Positions 1 to 10,588 are shown, counted from the stretch's first letter. The stretch is 64,000 nt of DNA from Rhizobium sp. Q54 (GCA_945860165.1 CAMAPL010000014.1:1-64000), one strand, 5' to 3'. Made by a program: numbers and translations. Notes: a model not told the origin generated them from the letters alone.

Positions 1-575
<575 letters not shown>

Positions 576-592
576 GGTCTGTCTTCTTTCTC

Positions 593-1456
593 TTAAACGG
601 CGGAGGCGCCGGAGATGATTTCAATCAGCTCCTTGGTGATTTGCGCCTGACGGGTACGATTCATCTGGATGGTGAGGGCTTTGATCATGTCGCCGGCATT
701 GCGGGTGGCGTTGTCCATCGCCGTCATCTGGGCGGCGAAGAATCCGGCCTGGTTCTCCAGCATCGCGGTCATAATCTGGACGGAGATGTTCTGCGGCAGC
801 AGGGCTTCGAGGATCGTGTCTTCGTCGGGTTCGTAATCGTAGAACGGCGCGGGACCGCTGCCGGCTTCCACCTGCGCCGGGATCAGCTGGCGCACGGTCG
901 GGGTCTGGGTGACCACCGACTTGAAGGAGGAATAGACAAGCGTGACGACATCGAATTCGCCGGCGGTATAGGCTTCCAGCACGCGGCTCGCGATCGGCTT
1001 GACCAGCGCCAGGCCCGGCGCCTTGGGGCCGACTTCATAGCTTTCGATAGTGTGTTTGCTGTAGTTGCGCTTGAGCTGGTCGCGCGCTTTGCGGCCGATA
1101 GTGATGATCTTGACGTCTTTGTCGTCGGCGAGCAGTGCCGCGATCTTTTCGCGCGCGGCGCGGACGATGCCGGAGTTGAAGCCGCCGGCCAGGCCGCGAT
1201 CCGAGGTCGCGACGATGACCAGGTGACGCTTGTCGCTGCCGGTGCCCGCAAGCAGCAGGGGGGCGGAGGGGCCCGATACACCGGCGGCTAGGTTGGCGAT
1301 CACATTCGCCATGCCGCGGGCATAGGGCCGCGCCGCTTCGGCGGCCAGCTGGGCGCGGCGTAGCTTCGCCGCCGCCACCATCTGTAGCGCCTTGGTGATC
1401 TTCTGCGTGGACTTCACGCTTCCGATCCGTGTGCGCATTTCCTTTACGGATGCCAT
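593..1456 (-). CDS. atpG: F1F0 ATP synthase subunit gamma
   Basis: Central-stalk rotor subunit of F1, 287 residues, the usual length. The N-terminal helix begins [20 protein letters not shown], matching the gamma signature, and the C-terminal helix carries [15 protein letters not shown], the conserved segment that contacts the alpha3beta3 ring. Start and stop are those expected for the family. The gap to atpA is 33 nt and to atpD 17 nt, so the genes are very probably cotranscribed. Nothing unusual was seen in the sequence. Confidence 0.97.
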   Translation of the reverse strand: MASVKEMRTRIGSVKSTQKITKALQMVAAAKLRRAQLAAEAARPYARGMANVIANLAAGVSGPSAPLLLAGTGSDKRHLVIVATSDRGLAGGFNSGIVRAAREKIAALLADDKDVKIITIGRKARDQLKRNYSKHTIESYEVGPKAPGLALVKPIASRVLEAYTAGEFDVVTLVYSSFKSVVTQTPTVRQLIPAQVEAGSGPAPFYDYEPDEDTILEALLPQNISVQIMTAMLENQAGFFAAQMTAMDNATRNAGDMIKALTIQMNRTRQAQITKELIEIISGASAV

Positions 1457-1489
1457 TGGGCGCCCAACTTCCTTTTAAAAAAAGTTCCT

Positions 1490-3022
<1,533 letters not shown>

Positions 3023-3023
3023 T

Positions 3024-3584
3024 TTAGTGTCCTTTCATGGCCGCACGCAGGCCATCGAGCTTGGTGCGAAGCGAAGAATCGATCATGCGCGAGCCGACCT
3101 TGACGACGAGGCCGCCGAGCAAAGAGGGATCGATTTTGGTCTGAAGGCGCGGTTCCTTGCCCAGACGGGACTTGAGCATCGCCTTGAGTTCGGTGATTTC
3201 GGCATCGTTGAGCGCGCGGGCGGCGGTGACTTCCGCTTCGGTTTCGCCGCGCGACTTGGCCACTTGGCTTTCATAGGCCTTGATGACGCCGGTGAGGATA
3301 AACAGGCGGCGCTTTTGCGCCAGCAGCAGCACAAATTTGGTGGTCAGTTCATTGGCGCCCATCTTGCCCAGAATGGCCTTCAGGGCCTTGGCGTGATCCT
3401 GGGCGCTGAACACCGGCGACTTCACCAGACGGGCCAGATCGGGGCTGGTTTCAAGGGCCTTGCGCAGGCTGGCCAGATCGGCGCTGACCGCGTCCAGAGA
3501 CTTCTGATCCTGGGCCAGCTCGAACAGGGCATTGGCGTAACGCCCTGCCAGTCCGCCTTCCGCCGTTTCGTTCGCCACATTCAT
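3024..3584 (-). CDS. atpH: F1F0 ATP synthase subunit delta (OSCP)
   Basis: Peripheral-stalk subunit linking F1 to the F0 b-subunits, 186 residues, normal length. The N-terminal helical domain contains [15 protein letters not shown], the family signature for delta/OSCP, and the C-terminal part contains [20 protein letters not shown], the conserved OSCP motif. It is the first gene of the atpHAGD operon. The AT-rich stretch upstream (about 3628-3664) is the probable promoter region. The start chosen gives [17 protein letters not shown]. Confidence 0.95.
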   Translation of the reverse strand: MNVANETAEGGLAGRYANALFELAQDQKSLDAVSADLASLRKALETSPDLARLVKSPVFSAQDHAKALKAILGKMGANELTTKFVLLLAQKRRLFILTGVIKAYESQVAKSRGETEAEVTAARALNDAEITELKAMLKSRLGKEPRLQTKIDPSLLGGLVVKVGSRMIDSSLRTKLDGLRAAMKGH

Positions 3585-3627
3585 CCTTCGCGGCTGGGAC
3601 GCATTGATGCGTCGGTCTGCCGTCGCT

Positions 3628-3664
3628 TGTTGTATTAAGCTATTGAATTAACTGTATTTTTATG
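3628..3664 (-). promoter_or_regulatory. Probable promoter region of the atpHAGD operon
   Basis: An AT-rich block in otherwise GC-rich DNA lies 45-80 nt upstream of the atpH start. Read on the minus strand it contains several TAAT- and TATT-like hexamers, but no unambiguous -35/-10 pair could be fixed. The assignment rests on position and base composition only. Confidence 0.35.
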
Positions 3665-3759
3665 CTGTCCCGCGAGTCACCTCACGTGAAGCGGTGCCAG
3701 TTAGCATGGGGGATGACGGCGGCGCAATATTGCGCGCATGGCCATGCTGTCGCGGGGTT

Positions 3760-4503
3760 TCAGGTGATTTTCTTGAAGAAGCGGGGCAGGCGCAAAAGTC
3801 CAGGCCAGCTGGCCGGTCCGCGCATGTTGAGGAAGTCGAAGGAGCCGACCACGAATTCGGCCCGGCCGATCAGGTTGGCCACTGGAACCAGCCCCACGCC
3901 GCCATCTTCGACCGCGACGCGGCTGTCCAGCGAGTTGTCCCGGTTGTCGCCCATCACGAACAGTTGGCCCGCAGGCACGGTGACGACGGGGGTATCGTCC
4001 ACCACGCCATCCCAGTGCCGTTTGAAAATGGGGTGACGCACGCCATTGGGCAGAATTTCGACAAACTGCCGGATCGCGGTTTTATCGCCGCGTTTATTTT
4101 GCGCTTCGCCGGTGCCGGTACCGCGCAGTTCCAGTGTCCGGCCATTGATGACCAGGCGGCCCTGCCGCATCTGCACCTGATCGCCGGGCAGGCCAATGAC
4201 CCGCTTCACCAAAACCGTGCGCGGGGTCTCGGGATGCCGGAAGATCACGACATCGCCCTGCTGGGGATTGCGGCCCAGAAGCCGTGCCCCCGGCGCGCCC
4301 CAGGACATCGGCAGCGATGCGGTACTGTAGCCATAGGGGAATTTGCTGGCGATCATCGCGTCGCCGATGCGCAAGGTCGGCTCCATCGAGCCGGACGGAA
4401 TATAGAAGGGCTGGGCGATGGCGGTGGTGGCGCCGAAGGCCAGCACCAGGATGGCCGCTGGTTCAGCCAGCCATTTGAGGATTTTGCGGACAGGATGAGT
4501 CAT
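3760..4503 (-). CDS. lepB: Signal peptidase I
   Basis: Inner-membrane serine protease that removes signal peptides from Sec- and Tat-exported preproteins. The 247-residue product has one N-terminal membrane segment (about residues 15-31), then the catalytic box PSGSMEPTL with Ser39 as nucleophile. Box D contains Lys100 in VKRVIGLPGD, the general base of the Ser/Lys dyad. The C-terminal box GDNRDNSLDSR is also present. A single N-terminal membrane helix is common in alphaproteobacterial enzymes. It is divergent from the queD-like gene, with a 152-nt shared upstream region that contains an orphan terminator. The many exported proteins in this window are likely clients. Confidence 0.95.
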   Translation of the reverse strand: MTHPVRKILKWLAEPAAILVLAFGATTAIAQPFYIPSGSMEPTLRIGDAMIASKFPYGYSTASLPMSWGAPGARLLGRNPQQGDVVIFRHPETPRTVLVKRVIGLPGDQVQMRQGRLVINGRTLELRGTGTGEAQNKRGDKTAIRQFVEILPNGVRHPIFKRHWDGVVDDTPVVTVPAGQLFVMGDNRDNSLDSRVAVEDGGVGLVPVANLIGRAEFVVGSFDFLNMRGPASWPGLLRLPRFFKKIT

Positions 4504-4590
4504 GCGGTCATTCTGGGCCGAAAGCAGGGCCTTTCAATCCCTTTTCGTGTTAATCCTTGACGGTCCCAACCCGAGCCGCCAAAAGCCCGT

Positions 4591-4624
4591 ATCAAGCGGC
4601 CCATGGGGGCCGCTTGATTTTTTT
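4591..4624 (+). terminator. Intrinsic terminator or attenuator upstream of the queD-like gene
   Basis: A perfect 12-bp stem (4591-4602 with 4607-4618) with a 4-nt loop is followed by a run of seven T (4618-4624) on the plus strand. All genes to the left are on the minus strand, so there is no plus-strand gene for it to terminate. It sits 31 nt before the queD-like start. It may be an attenuator in the queD leader or the 3' end of an unannotated small RNA. The hairpin is certain; its role is inferred. Confidence 0.75.
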
Positions 4625-4655
4625 AATTGCCTACCGCTTCGCACCTTGAGGCCCA

Positions 4656-5009
4656 ATGATCGAACTCAGCCAGGAATTCGGCTTTGACGCGGCCCATTAT
4701 CTGGGCAATGGCGCGGCGGAAAACCGCCGGCTGCACGGCCATTCCTTCTATGCTGAAGTGACCCTGCGCGGTGAAGCCAATCCGGCCACCGGTTTCCTGC
4801 GCGATCTTGGGGATGTGGATGCGGCACTGAAGGCGATCCGCGCGACGCTGGATCACCGCCTGCTCAACGACATTGAAGAGTTGGGCATCCCGACTTTGGA
4901 AAATCTGGCCAAGTATATTTATGTGCGCGCCAAGGCGGCGTTGCCGGAAGTGGTGCGGGTGAAGCTGCGCCGTCCTTCTTACAGTCAGACTTGCGTGTAC
5001 GAGGGCTAG
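4656..5009 (+). CDS. queD: 6-pyruvoyl-tetrahydropterin synthase / QueD-like protein
   Basis: Member of the PTPS/QueD fold, 117 residues. In queuosine synthesis QueD converts dihydroneopterin triphosphate to 6-carboxytetrahydropterin. The zinc ligands are visible as His14 (FDAAH) and His27/His29 (RLHGHSF), and LDHRLLND carries the conserved Asp-His. It lies 4 nt upstream of queF, which supports a role in preQ0/queuosine synthesis. Oddly, the catalytic cysteine that precedes RLHGH in E. coli QueD (CGRLHGH) is replaced (NRRLHGH), and the conserved Glu of the C-terminal ETCTAGC segment is not matched (PSYSQTC). It may be a divergent QueD or another PTPS-family enzyme. Confidence 0.8.
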   Translation: MIELSQEFGFDAAHYLGNGAAENRRLHGHSFYAEVTLRGEANPATGFLRDLGDVDAALKAIRATLDHRLLNDIEELGIPTLENLAKYIYVRAKAALPEVVRVKLRRPSYSQTCVYEG

Positions 5010-5013
5010 TGCG

Positions 5014-5466
5014 ATGGCAAAAAAACTCACCCAGCTCGGCCGCCAGGTGCAGCAGCCCGCATCGCCCGACAAGGCAGTGCTGGAAGCCGTCGCCAATCCC
5101 CATGCCGATACCGATTACCTGATCCGCTTCACCGCGCCGGAATTCACCACCCTGTGCCCGATCACCGGCCAGCCGGACTTTGCGCATTTCGTTATTGACT
5201 ATGTGCCGGGCGCGAAAATCGTCGAATCCAAATCGCTCAAGTTGTTCCTGACCGCGTTCCGCAACGCTTCCGGTTTTCACGAAGACTGTTCGCTCAAAAT
5301 CGGCAAGCGCATTGCCGCCACCATCAAGCCCAAATTCATCCGGGTCGCGGGCTACTGGTATCCGCGCGGCGGCATACCGATCGATATCTTCTGGCAGAGC
5401 GGCAAACTTCCGTCGGGCGTGTGGCTGCCCGACCCGGGTGTCGCTCCGTATAGGGGGCGCGGTTGA
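5014..5466 (+). CDS. queF: NADPH-dependent 7-cyano-7-deazaguanine (preQ0) reductase
   Basis: Reduces the nitrile of preQ0 to the aminomethyl group of preQ1 for queuosine tRNA modification. At 150 residues it is the short, unimodular type. Cys48 ([11 protein letters not shown]) forms the covalent thioimide and Asp55 is the acid/base. The QueF motif ESKSLK is at residues 71-76, and His89-Glu90 (GFHED) bind substrate. It follows the queD-like gene by 4 nt, so the two form an operon. Its stop codon lies inside a 20-bp tandem duplication (5451-5490), so the last few residues may be recent. Confidence 0.95.
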   Translation: MAKKLTQLGRQVQQPASPDKAVLEAVANPHADTDYLIRFTAPEFTTLCPITGQPDFAHFVIDYVPGAKIVESKSLKLFLTAFRNASGFHEDCSLKIGKRIAATIKPKFIRVAGYWYPRGGIPIDIFWQSGKLPSGVWLPDPGVAPYRGRG

Positions 5467-5490
5467 CCGTTAGGGGGCGCGGTTGACCGT
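5451..5490. repeat. Perfect 20-bp tandem direct repeat at the queF stop
   Basis: Two identical adjacent 20-bp units, 5451-5470 and 5471-5490. Each contains the queF TGA in the same context. The first unit supplies the last codons and the stop of queF; the second lies just downstream. This looks like a recent slippage or replication duplication. Confidence 0.95.
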
Positions 5491-5516
5491 CGCCTGGGCT
5501 CCGGGCGTTCGCCGCG

Positions 5517-5541
5517 CGAAACGGTCCACTGGACCGTTTCG
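5517..5541 (+). terminator. Perfect hairpin after queF, possible terminator
   Basis: An 11-bp perfect inverted repeat (5517-5527 with 5531-5541) with a 3-nt loop, 50 nt past the queF stop. It lacks a T run, so it may act as an mRNA-stabilising or Rho-assisted hairpin rather than a true intrinsic terminator. Confidence 0.5.
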
Positions 5542-5656
5542 TAAAGCGCGGTTCACCGGCTGATATTCTGTCGGGGTGCCCCGGCTGTTCACCTTCAATC
5601 CTTGTGTTAGCGTCCGTCAGCGGACCGGGAATGCCCGGCCGGGGTCGGGGGGCTTC

Positions 5657-7027
5657 ATGTCACAAGACGATATTTATCTGCTGGCCATCGCGTTGGCCGT
5701 CATCGTCGCGGTGGTTGTGGCCATCGCAAAATTCAAGATGCACCCATTCCCCGCGCTGATGATCGGCGCACTGGCCTTGGGGCTCTGGACCGGGGCCGAT
5801 CCGGCGCAAATCCTCAAAAGCTTCCGCACCGGCTTTGGCGAGACTTTTGCCAATGTCGGCGTCCTGCTGGCGCTGGGCGCGATGTTCGGCGAATTGCTGG
5901 CCAGCTCCGGCGGCGCCGAGCGGATATCCAACGCATTGCTGCGTGCGGGGGGCACGCGGCTGGTGCCCTGGACCATCGGCCTGGTGGCGATGCTGCTGGG
6001 GCTGCCGCTGTTCTTCGAGGCCGCGGTGGTGCTGATGATGCCCATCGTCCTGACGGTCGGCGCCCAACTGGCGCGTAATCCCGGCGGCCTCAAGGGCAAT
6101 CCCTATCTGCTGGCGGGCCTGCCGGTGTTCGCCGGCATCGGCGTGATGCATGTGCTGGTGCCGCCCCATCCGGGACCCATGGTGGCGATTGACGCCATCG
6201 GCGCCGACCTGGGCGCCACTTTGCTGATCGGCATTCTGTTGGCTTTCCCCGTCGCCATCGTGGCGGGACCCTTGTTCGCTTACTGGATCGCGCCGCGCGC
6301 CAGTGCTTCGCCACCAATAGACCTAGTGGCGCGCCTGACGCGTCGCGATGACCAGTTCCGTGCGCCCGGCATCGGCGTCACTGTGATGACCATCCTGTTT
6401 CCCATCTTGCTGATGATGGGCAAGGCGGGGGTGGATCTAGTGCTGCATGCTGGCCACCCGGTTCGCACTCTGTTCGAATTCATCGGCCATCCTATCGTCG
6501 CGCTGCTTCTGGCGGTTCTGCTCGGCATGTGCACCTTCGGATTTTTCCTCGGCAAAGACACAAAGCTGGTCGGCAAGCTGCTGGGCGATGCGCTGCCGCC
6601 GATTGCCGCCATCATGCTGATTATCGGCGCCGGCGGCGCACTGAAACAAATGTTGATCGATGTCGGTCTGGGCCGGACCATCGCCAATGCCTCGCAACTT
6701 GTCGAACTCAGCCCGTTGCTGCTGGGCTGGTTCACGGCGGTGATCATCCGCCTGGCGACGGGGTCGGCGACGGTGGCGACCGTGACGGCAGCGGGGTTGA
6801 TGGCGGCCACGATTACGGTCAATCCCGACCTGAATCCTGCGCTGCTGGTGCTGGCGATCGGGGCGGGCTCGATGTTCTTCTCCCACATCAACGATGCCGG
6901 CTTCTGGATGGTGAAGGAGTTCATGGGCATGACGATGCCGGACATGTTCAAGACCTGGACCATGGTCTCCAACATCATTTCAGTGATGGGCTTGCTGCTG
7001 GTGTTGGCCCTGTCGCTGTTTATCTAG
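5657..7027 (+). CDS. GntP-family gluconate:H+ symporter
   Basis: Inner-membrane permease of the GntP family (gluconate or related sugar acids), 456 residues from the ATG at 5657, which has a G-rich Shine-Dalgarno 5 nt upstream. A GTG at 5576 is in frame but less likely. About 12 hydrophobic segments are visible. Family segments include GLPLFFEAAVVLMMP, a VPPHPGP loop, and RLATGSATVA in the second half. The C-terminal half also has SHINDAGFWM, typical of the family. No gluconate kinase or dehydratase is adjacent, so the substrate cannot be fixed from context. Confidence 0.9.
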   Translation: MSQDDIYLLAIALAVIVAVVVAIAKFKMHPFPALMIGALALGLWTGADPAQILKSFRTGFGETFANVGVLLALGAMFGELLASSGGAERISNALLRAGGTRLVPWTIGLVAMLLGLPLFFEAAVVLMMPIVLTVGAQLARNPGGLKGNPYLLAGLPVFAGIGVMHVLVPPHPGPMVAIDAIGADLGATLLIGILLAFPVAIVAGPLFAYWIAPRASASPPIDLVARLTRRDDQFRAPGIGVTVMTILFPILLMMGKAGVDLVLHAGHPVRTLFEFIGHPIVALLLAVLLGMCTFGFFLGKDTKLVGKLLGDALPPIAAIMLIIGAGGALKQMLIDVGLGRTIANASQLVELSPLLLGWFTAVIIRLATGSATVATVTAAGLMAATITVNPDLNPALLVLAIGAGSMFFSHINDAGFWMVKEFMGMTMPDMFKTWTMVSNIISVMGLLLVLALSLFI

Positions 7028-7081
7028 GCGCGGCGTAAGGCGCGCTAAGCGTTATTTCGCAAATCGCGCTAGATTGGCGCG

Positions 7082-8008
7082 ATGAACCGGCAGATGCTGA
7101 TTGGAGTGGGATGTGGCGTGCTGGCGGGCGCGCTGTGGGGGCTGGTGTTTCTCGCGCCCAACCTGACACCAGATTTTTCGCCCCTTGAGATTTCCGCCGC
7201 GCGCTACCTGGCCTATGGCGTTATGGCGTCGGCATTGATCGCACCGCGCTGGCGGACGCTGCGCCCCAAGTTGAAGCGCGATGACTGGCGGGCGCTGGTC
7301 TGGCTGAGCCTGGCCGGCAATATCGTCTATTACGTTTTCCTCGCCAGCGCGGTGCAACTGTCCGGGCCCGCGCCCGCGGCACTGATCGTCGGGCTTTTGC
7401 CGGTGGTGATTTCGCTGATCGGCAGCCGGGAAGAGGACGCGGTGTCCGCCCGTCGCCTGGCGCCTTCCTTGATACTGGCCGTGCTGGGCGTGGCGCTGAT
7501 CTCGCTTGAATCCTTGGCGGGCGCGCAGGGCAGCTGGCAAAGCCAGGCACTGGGTTTGGTTTGCGCCGCGGGCGGGCTGGCTTGCTGGGCGGCCTTCGCG
7601 GTGGGCAATGCCCGCCGCATCGCGAAACTGCCGAACGTGTCGTCACACGACTGGTCACTGCTGTTGGGTGTGGTGACAGGCGCGCAGGCCCTGGTGATGA
7701 CGCCCGCCTTCGCGCTGTCGCTGGGGGAGCATGACAGCCACGACTGGCTGGGACTCGTATTGATCAGCAGCGCCATCGCGCTTCTGGCGTCGGTGGCGGG
7801 CAATGCGCTGTGGAACAGCGCCAGCCGCCGCCTGCCGCTGACAATGACCGGTCAGATTGTGATCTTCGAAACCCTGTTTGCGCTGCTTTACGCCTGCATC
7901 TGGGAGCAGCGGCTGCCGACTTTGCTGGAGGTGGGCGCCATCGCCGCGCTGGGGACGGCGGTGCTGTGGTGCGTCTCAAGCCACCGAATGCCGCGTCCGC
8001 ATGAGTGA
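7082..8008 (+). CDS. EamA/DMT-family transporter
   Basis: Predicted inner-membrane exporter of the drug/metabolite transporter superfamily, 308 residues with about ten hydrophobic helices in two repeated EamA halves. Visible features are a start ending in GALWG, an SAARYLAYG segment, and a second half ending in a helix-rich MTGQIVIFETLFALLYA stretch. It lies 54 nt after the GntP permease and may be cotranscribed. The substrate cannot be told. The tRNA-Asn gene follows on the opposite strand. Confidence 0.85.
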   Translation: MNRQMLIGVGCGVLAGALWGLVFLAPNLTPDFSPLEISAARYLAYGVMASALIAPRWRTLRPKLKRDDWRALVWLSLAGNIVYYVFLASAVQLSGPAPAALIVGLLPVVISLIGSREEDAVSARRLAPSLILAVLGVALISLESLAGAQGSWQSQALGLVCAAGGLACWAAFAVGNARRIAKLPNVSSHDWSLLLGVVTGAQALVMTPAFALSLGEHDSHDWLGLVLISSAIALLASVAGNALWNSASRRLPLTMTGQIVIFETLFALLYACIWEQRLPTLLEVGAIAALGTAVLWCVSSHRMPRPHE

Positions 8009-8035
8009 CCGAATATCTGGCGATGTTGGAAAGAA

Positions 8036-8110
8036 TGGCTCCCCGGGCAAGATTCGAACTTGCGGCCAACCGGTTAACAGCCGATTGCTCTACCACTGAG
8101 CTACCGAGGA
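8036..8110 (-). tRNA. tRNA-Asn (GTT)
   Basis: The minus strand folds as a full cloverleaf: a 7-bp acceptor stem (with one T-G pair), a D-loop with AGCTCAGTGGTAGAGC, anticodon GTT in the CTGTTAACC loop, a TTCGAAT T-loop, discriminator G and an encoded CCA at 8036-8038. Confidence 0.97.
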
Positions 8111-8207
8111 ACAGCACACTCTTGGGAGGCGCTATCTAGCGCCTCCATTTTACCATGACTACATCAAACTGCGAAAATATGAAGAATATTTCCATGAGGC
8201 CAAAGGG

Positions 8208-8477
8208 ATGACCAAGAAACACTCTATTCGGCTGGGAAAATACCGGCTGCCCTTGCCCGGCTCCTGGATCGTGCGCGTCCTGATTGGCCTGGTTCTGATT
8301 CTGGGCGGATTTCTGGGCTTCTTGCCGGTTTTGGGCTTCTGGATGGTACCGCTGGGCCTGATGGTTTTATCCATCGACCTGCCGTTCGCGCGGCGCTGGC
8401 GCCGCCGCATGGAAGTCTGGTGGGGCAAGCGCAAGGCGACGAGGGCGAAGGCTGCGCAGGCGCGCAAAGAAAAATGA
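8208..8477 (+). CDS. Small two-helix membrane protein (PGPGW-like)
   Basis: An 89-residue protein with two closely spaced hydrophobic helices (about residues 21-39 and 40-56). They are flanked by a PLPGSW segment before the first helix and a strongly basic C-terminus rich in Arg, Lys and Ala. The layout resembles the putative transmembrane PGPGW family; function is unknown. It stands alone downstream of tRNA-Asn, with a perfect hairpin starting at the base after its stop codon. The AT-rich leader at 8155-8200 may hold its promoter. Confidence 0.75.
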   Translation: MTKKHSIRLGKYRLPLPGSWIVRVLIGLVLILGGFLGFLPVLGFWMVPLGLMVLSIDLPFARRWRRRMEVWWGKRKATRAKAAQARKEK

Positions 8478-8497
8478 GGCCGGGAGTGATCCCGGCC
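8478..8497 (+). terminator. Hairpin directly after the small membrane protein gene
   Basis: A perfect 8-bp GC-rich stem (8478-8485 with 8490-8497) with a GTGA tetraloop, beginning immediately after the TGA. No T run follows, so intrinsic termination is only probable. Confidence 0.5.
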
Positions 8498-8591
8498 CCA
8501 AGGCGTTGGGTAATGGTGGGGTGTCTTCAAGGAAGACGCTGGTAGTATGCCCCGTGACGGTTAATAAAGTTCTTAACCAAGAGGGGGCCGC

Positions 8592-8613
8592 GCGAAAAAG
8601 TTCCGTTTTTCGC
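8592..8613 (-). terminator. Candidate terminator of the SMP-30-like gene
   Basis: An 8-bp inverted repeat (8592-8599 with 8606-8613) rich in A on one arm and T on the other, 16 nt past the stop of the minus-strand gene at 8629. It could serve both strands, as it sits between convergent genes. Confidence 0.45.
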
Positions 8614-8628
8614 CCCTGCCTCCTCGAA

Positions 8629-9498
8629 TCACTTCGGCATCGGTATCGAAGAGCCCTTGTCGCCGCTGCGTTCGGCAATCCAGACCTCGCCTGCGAAGGG
8701 CTGGACGGCAGTGGGGGTTTTCAGGCCGTCCTTGATGACGGTGACGGTGGCGGTGTCGCCCTTGATGGTCAGGGTATGCACCTTGCTGCCGCCATTCTCG
8801 GCGACGAACAGTTTGCCGTTCGCATAGCGCATGCCGTCGGGATTCCTGACCAACTTGTCCATGAAGATTTCCGTCAGGGTGCCCTTGCCGTCGGCGCCGA
8901 TATTCACCCGGTAGAGATTGCCAGCGAAAACCGTGTTCACATAAAGCTGGCCGTTCAGGAAATCGATGCCGTCCACGCCGAACAACACGCGGACATTATC
9001 GATCACCAGCGATGCTTCCGTGCCGCCCGGCTTTACGTTCCAGATGCGGCCGCGGAAGGTGTCGGTCACATAGAGTGACTTGTCAGGCGCTACCACCATG
9101 TCGTTGCAGAGATTGGTGTCGCTGGGCAGGTCCCAGCGCGACTTGGCTACGCCGGTCTTGAGGTCGAAGCCGCGCAGGGTGGATTTGCGGCCATCGGCGG
9201 GCGTGCCGTTGTTGATCTGGCATGCCCACAGCGTGTTGCTGCCGGCATCGGCCAGTACGCCCAGGAAAGTGCCGTTGGGGACTTCCGAGGTGACATCGAT
9301 CCAGACTTCCGCCGTGGCGGCGCCCTTTTTGGCGCGATAGATCTTGGGCGAACTGGCACTGCCCAGGATCACGGTGCCATCCGGGGCCACCGTCAGGCTC
9401 TCGGGTTGTGCGCCGGCGGGCGTGGTGACTTCGGCTGCGGTGGCTGAGAAGGCGAATAAAGCCGACAGGAAAACGGCGGCAGTCGTAATGCGGATCAT
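8629..9498 (-). CDS. Exported SMP-30/gluconolactonase-like beta-propeller protein
   Basis: A 289-residue protein starting at the ATG at 9498, preceded by a GGGGAG ribosome-binding site. The longer open frame running back through tRNA-Cys is not coding. An N-terminal signal peptide (about residues 1-21, ending ATAAE) targets it to the periplasm. The body has propeller-type repeats such as SLTVAPDGTVIL, NDMVVAPDKSLYV and NPDGMRYANGKLFV, which place it in the SMP-30/gluconolactonase/strictosidine-synthase-like superfamily. A hydrolytic or lactonase role is possible but not shown. It is monocistronic. Confidence 0.8.
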   Translation of the reverse strand: MIRITTAAVFLSALFAFSATAAEVTTPAGAQPESLTVAPDGTVILGSASSPKIYRAKKGAATAEVWIDVTSEVPNGTFLGVLADAGSNTLWACQINNGTPADGRKSTLRGFDLKTGVAKSRWDLPSDTNLCNDMVVAPDKSLYVTDTFRGRIWNVKPGGTEASLVIDNVRVLFGVDGIDFLNGQLYVNTVFAGNLYRVNIGADGKGTLTEIFMDKLVRNPDGMRYANGKLFVAENGGSKVHTLTIKGDTATVTVIKDGLKTPTAVQPFAGEVWIAERSGDKGSSIPMPK

Positions 9499-9553
9499 GA
9501 AAATCTCCCCGGGTTTATTTTGGGTACTTATAGCCCAAATCGGGGAGATTGTG

Positions 9554-9627
9554 TGGAGGCCACGCCCGGAATCGAACCGGGATGCAAGGATTTGCAATCC
9601 TCTGCGTAACCACTCCGCCACGTGGCC
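9554..9627 (-). tRNA. tRNA-Cys (GCA)
   Basis: The minus strand gives a complete cloverleaf with acceptor pairing GGCCACG/CGTGGCC, anticodon GCA in GATTGCAAATCC, a GGTTCGATTCC T-arm, discriminator U and an encoded CCA at 9554-9556. Confidence 0.97.
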
Positions 9628-9762
9628 TCACTGACAAACATGCCGGATAGGGCCGGCAGGCGGTTGGCGGCTATAGCAGAGAGGCGGGGGCGAAATAAAG
9701 CCGCGTTGTTCGAAAGTGGCGAGGGGCCTATAAGCCGCAAGACACTTCAAAAGGGCCTGCCC

Positions 9763-10407
9763 ATGTCCGAATCCGCGCGCTTTAACATGGTCGAAGCCCA
9801 AATCCGCTCCTCCAATGTCACCGACCCGCGCATCCACGCAGCCATGGGCGCGGTGGCGCGCGAGAAGTTCGTGCCCAGTGCCGCCCGGGCCCTGGCCTAT
9901 GCCGACGTGCCGGTGGCCATCGCCCAGGGTCGCTATCTTTTGGACCCGCGCAGTTTTGCCAAACTTTTGCAGCTGGCCCAGATCAAGCCGGTAGACCGGG
10001 TCCTGGATGTGGCCTGCGGCACCGGCTATTCGTCGGCAGTGCTGGGCCGGCTGGCCGCCGAGGTGGTGGCGCTGGAGCAGGATGCCGATTTGGTACGCAT
10101 TGCCAGTGATTTGCTGGCCAATGTTGTGGGAAAGGTTGAGCTTGTCCAAGGCGGGCTGGTGGAGGGCGTAAAGGTCCATGCCCCGTTTGATGTGATCCTT
10201 GTCAACGGCGCCATTGAGCAGGCCCCGGAAACCCTGCTGGGGCAGCTGGCGGAAGGCGGGCGGCTGGTGACGGTGATGCGCGAGGCCGGCCAGGCCAGGG
10301 CCTGGCTGTTTTTGAAGCAGAACGGCCAGATCGGCCGGCGGCCGGATTTTGACGCCGATGTGCCCCTGCTGGCGGGCTTCAAAAAAGCGATGGGATTCGT
10401 GTTCTGA
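9763..10407 (+). CDS. pcm: Protein-L-isoaspartate O-methyltransferase family protein
   Basis: Cytoplasmic SAM-dependent methyltransferase that repairs isoaspartyl residues, 214 residues. The ATG at 9763 is chosen because AAGGG lies 6 nt upstream and the product begins MSESARFNMVEAQIRSSNV, the usual start in alphaproteobacteria. Motif I is VLDVACGTGYSSAVL (about residues 80-94) and the post-I acidic segment is VVALEQD. The region between VPVAIAQGRYLLDP and the SAM site matches the short alphaproteobacterial branch of the family. In many relatives it lies upstream of tolC, which is not the case here. Confidence 0.9.
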   Translation: MSESARFNMVEAQIRSSNVTDPRIHAAMGAVAREKFVPSAARALAYADVPVAIAQGRYLLDPRSFAKLLQLAQIKPVDRVLDVACGTGYSSAVLGRLAAEVVALEQDADLVRIASDLLANVVGKVELVQGGLVEGVKVHAPFDVILVNGAIEQAPETLLGQLAEGGRLVTVMREAGQARAWLFLKQNGQIGRRPDFDADVPLLAGFKKAMGFVF

Positions 10408-10416
10408 ACACAGCAG

Positions 10417-10455
10417 ACCTCCCCGTGCGCGCACCAGCGCGCCTTCTGGGGAGGT
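10417..10455 (+). other. Two-part hairpin in the pcm 3' region
   Basis: An 8-bp outer stem (10417-10424 with 10448-10455) encloses a 6-bp inner stem (10427-10432 with 10437-10442) with an ACCA loop. It lies 10 nt after the pcm stop and has no T run. It could end or stabilise the pcm transcript. Confidence 0.5.
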
Positions 10456-10588
10456 GGCCCTAGCTGACCATAGGGTCAGCGAAGGCCGGATGGGCATGTG
10501 CGTTAACGCAATTTTTGTCATCACCACGGCACTGTCCTAGGGTTTGGCCAATACCGCCGATCTTCAGGCGGAGCTGTGGAGCAGCCCA

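Noticed and set aside
4504-4590. preQ1 riboswitch upstream of the queD-like gene
   Set aside because: Position is right, but no preQ1-I, II or III consensus (for example the A-rich tail and CCC stem) could be matched by eye, so only an attenuator-like hairpin is reported.
9499-9621. N-terminal extension of the SMP-30-like gene through tRNA-Cys
   Set aside because: The extension would overlap a complete tRNA gene; the internal ATG at 9498 has a ribosome site and is followed by a signal peptide.
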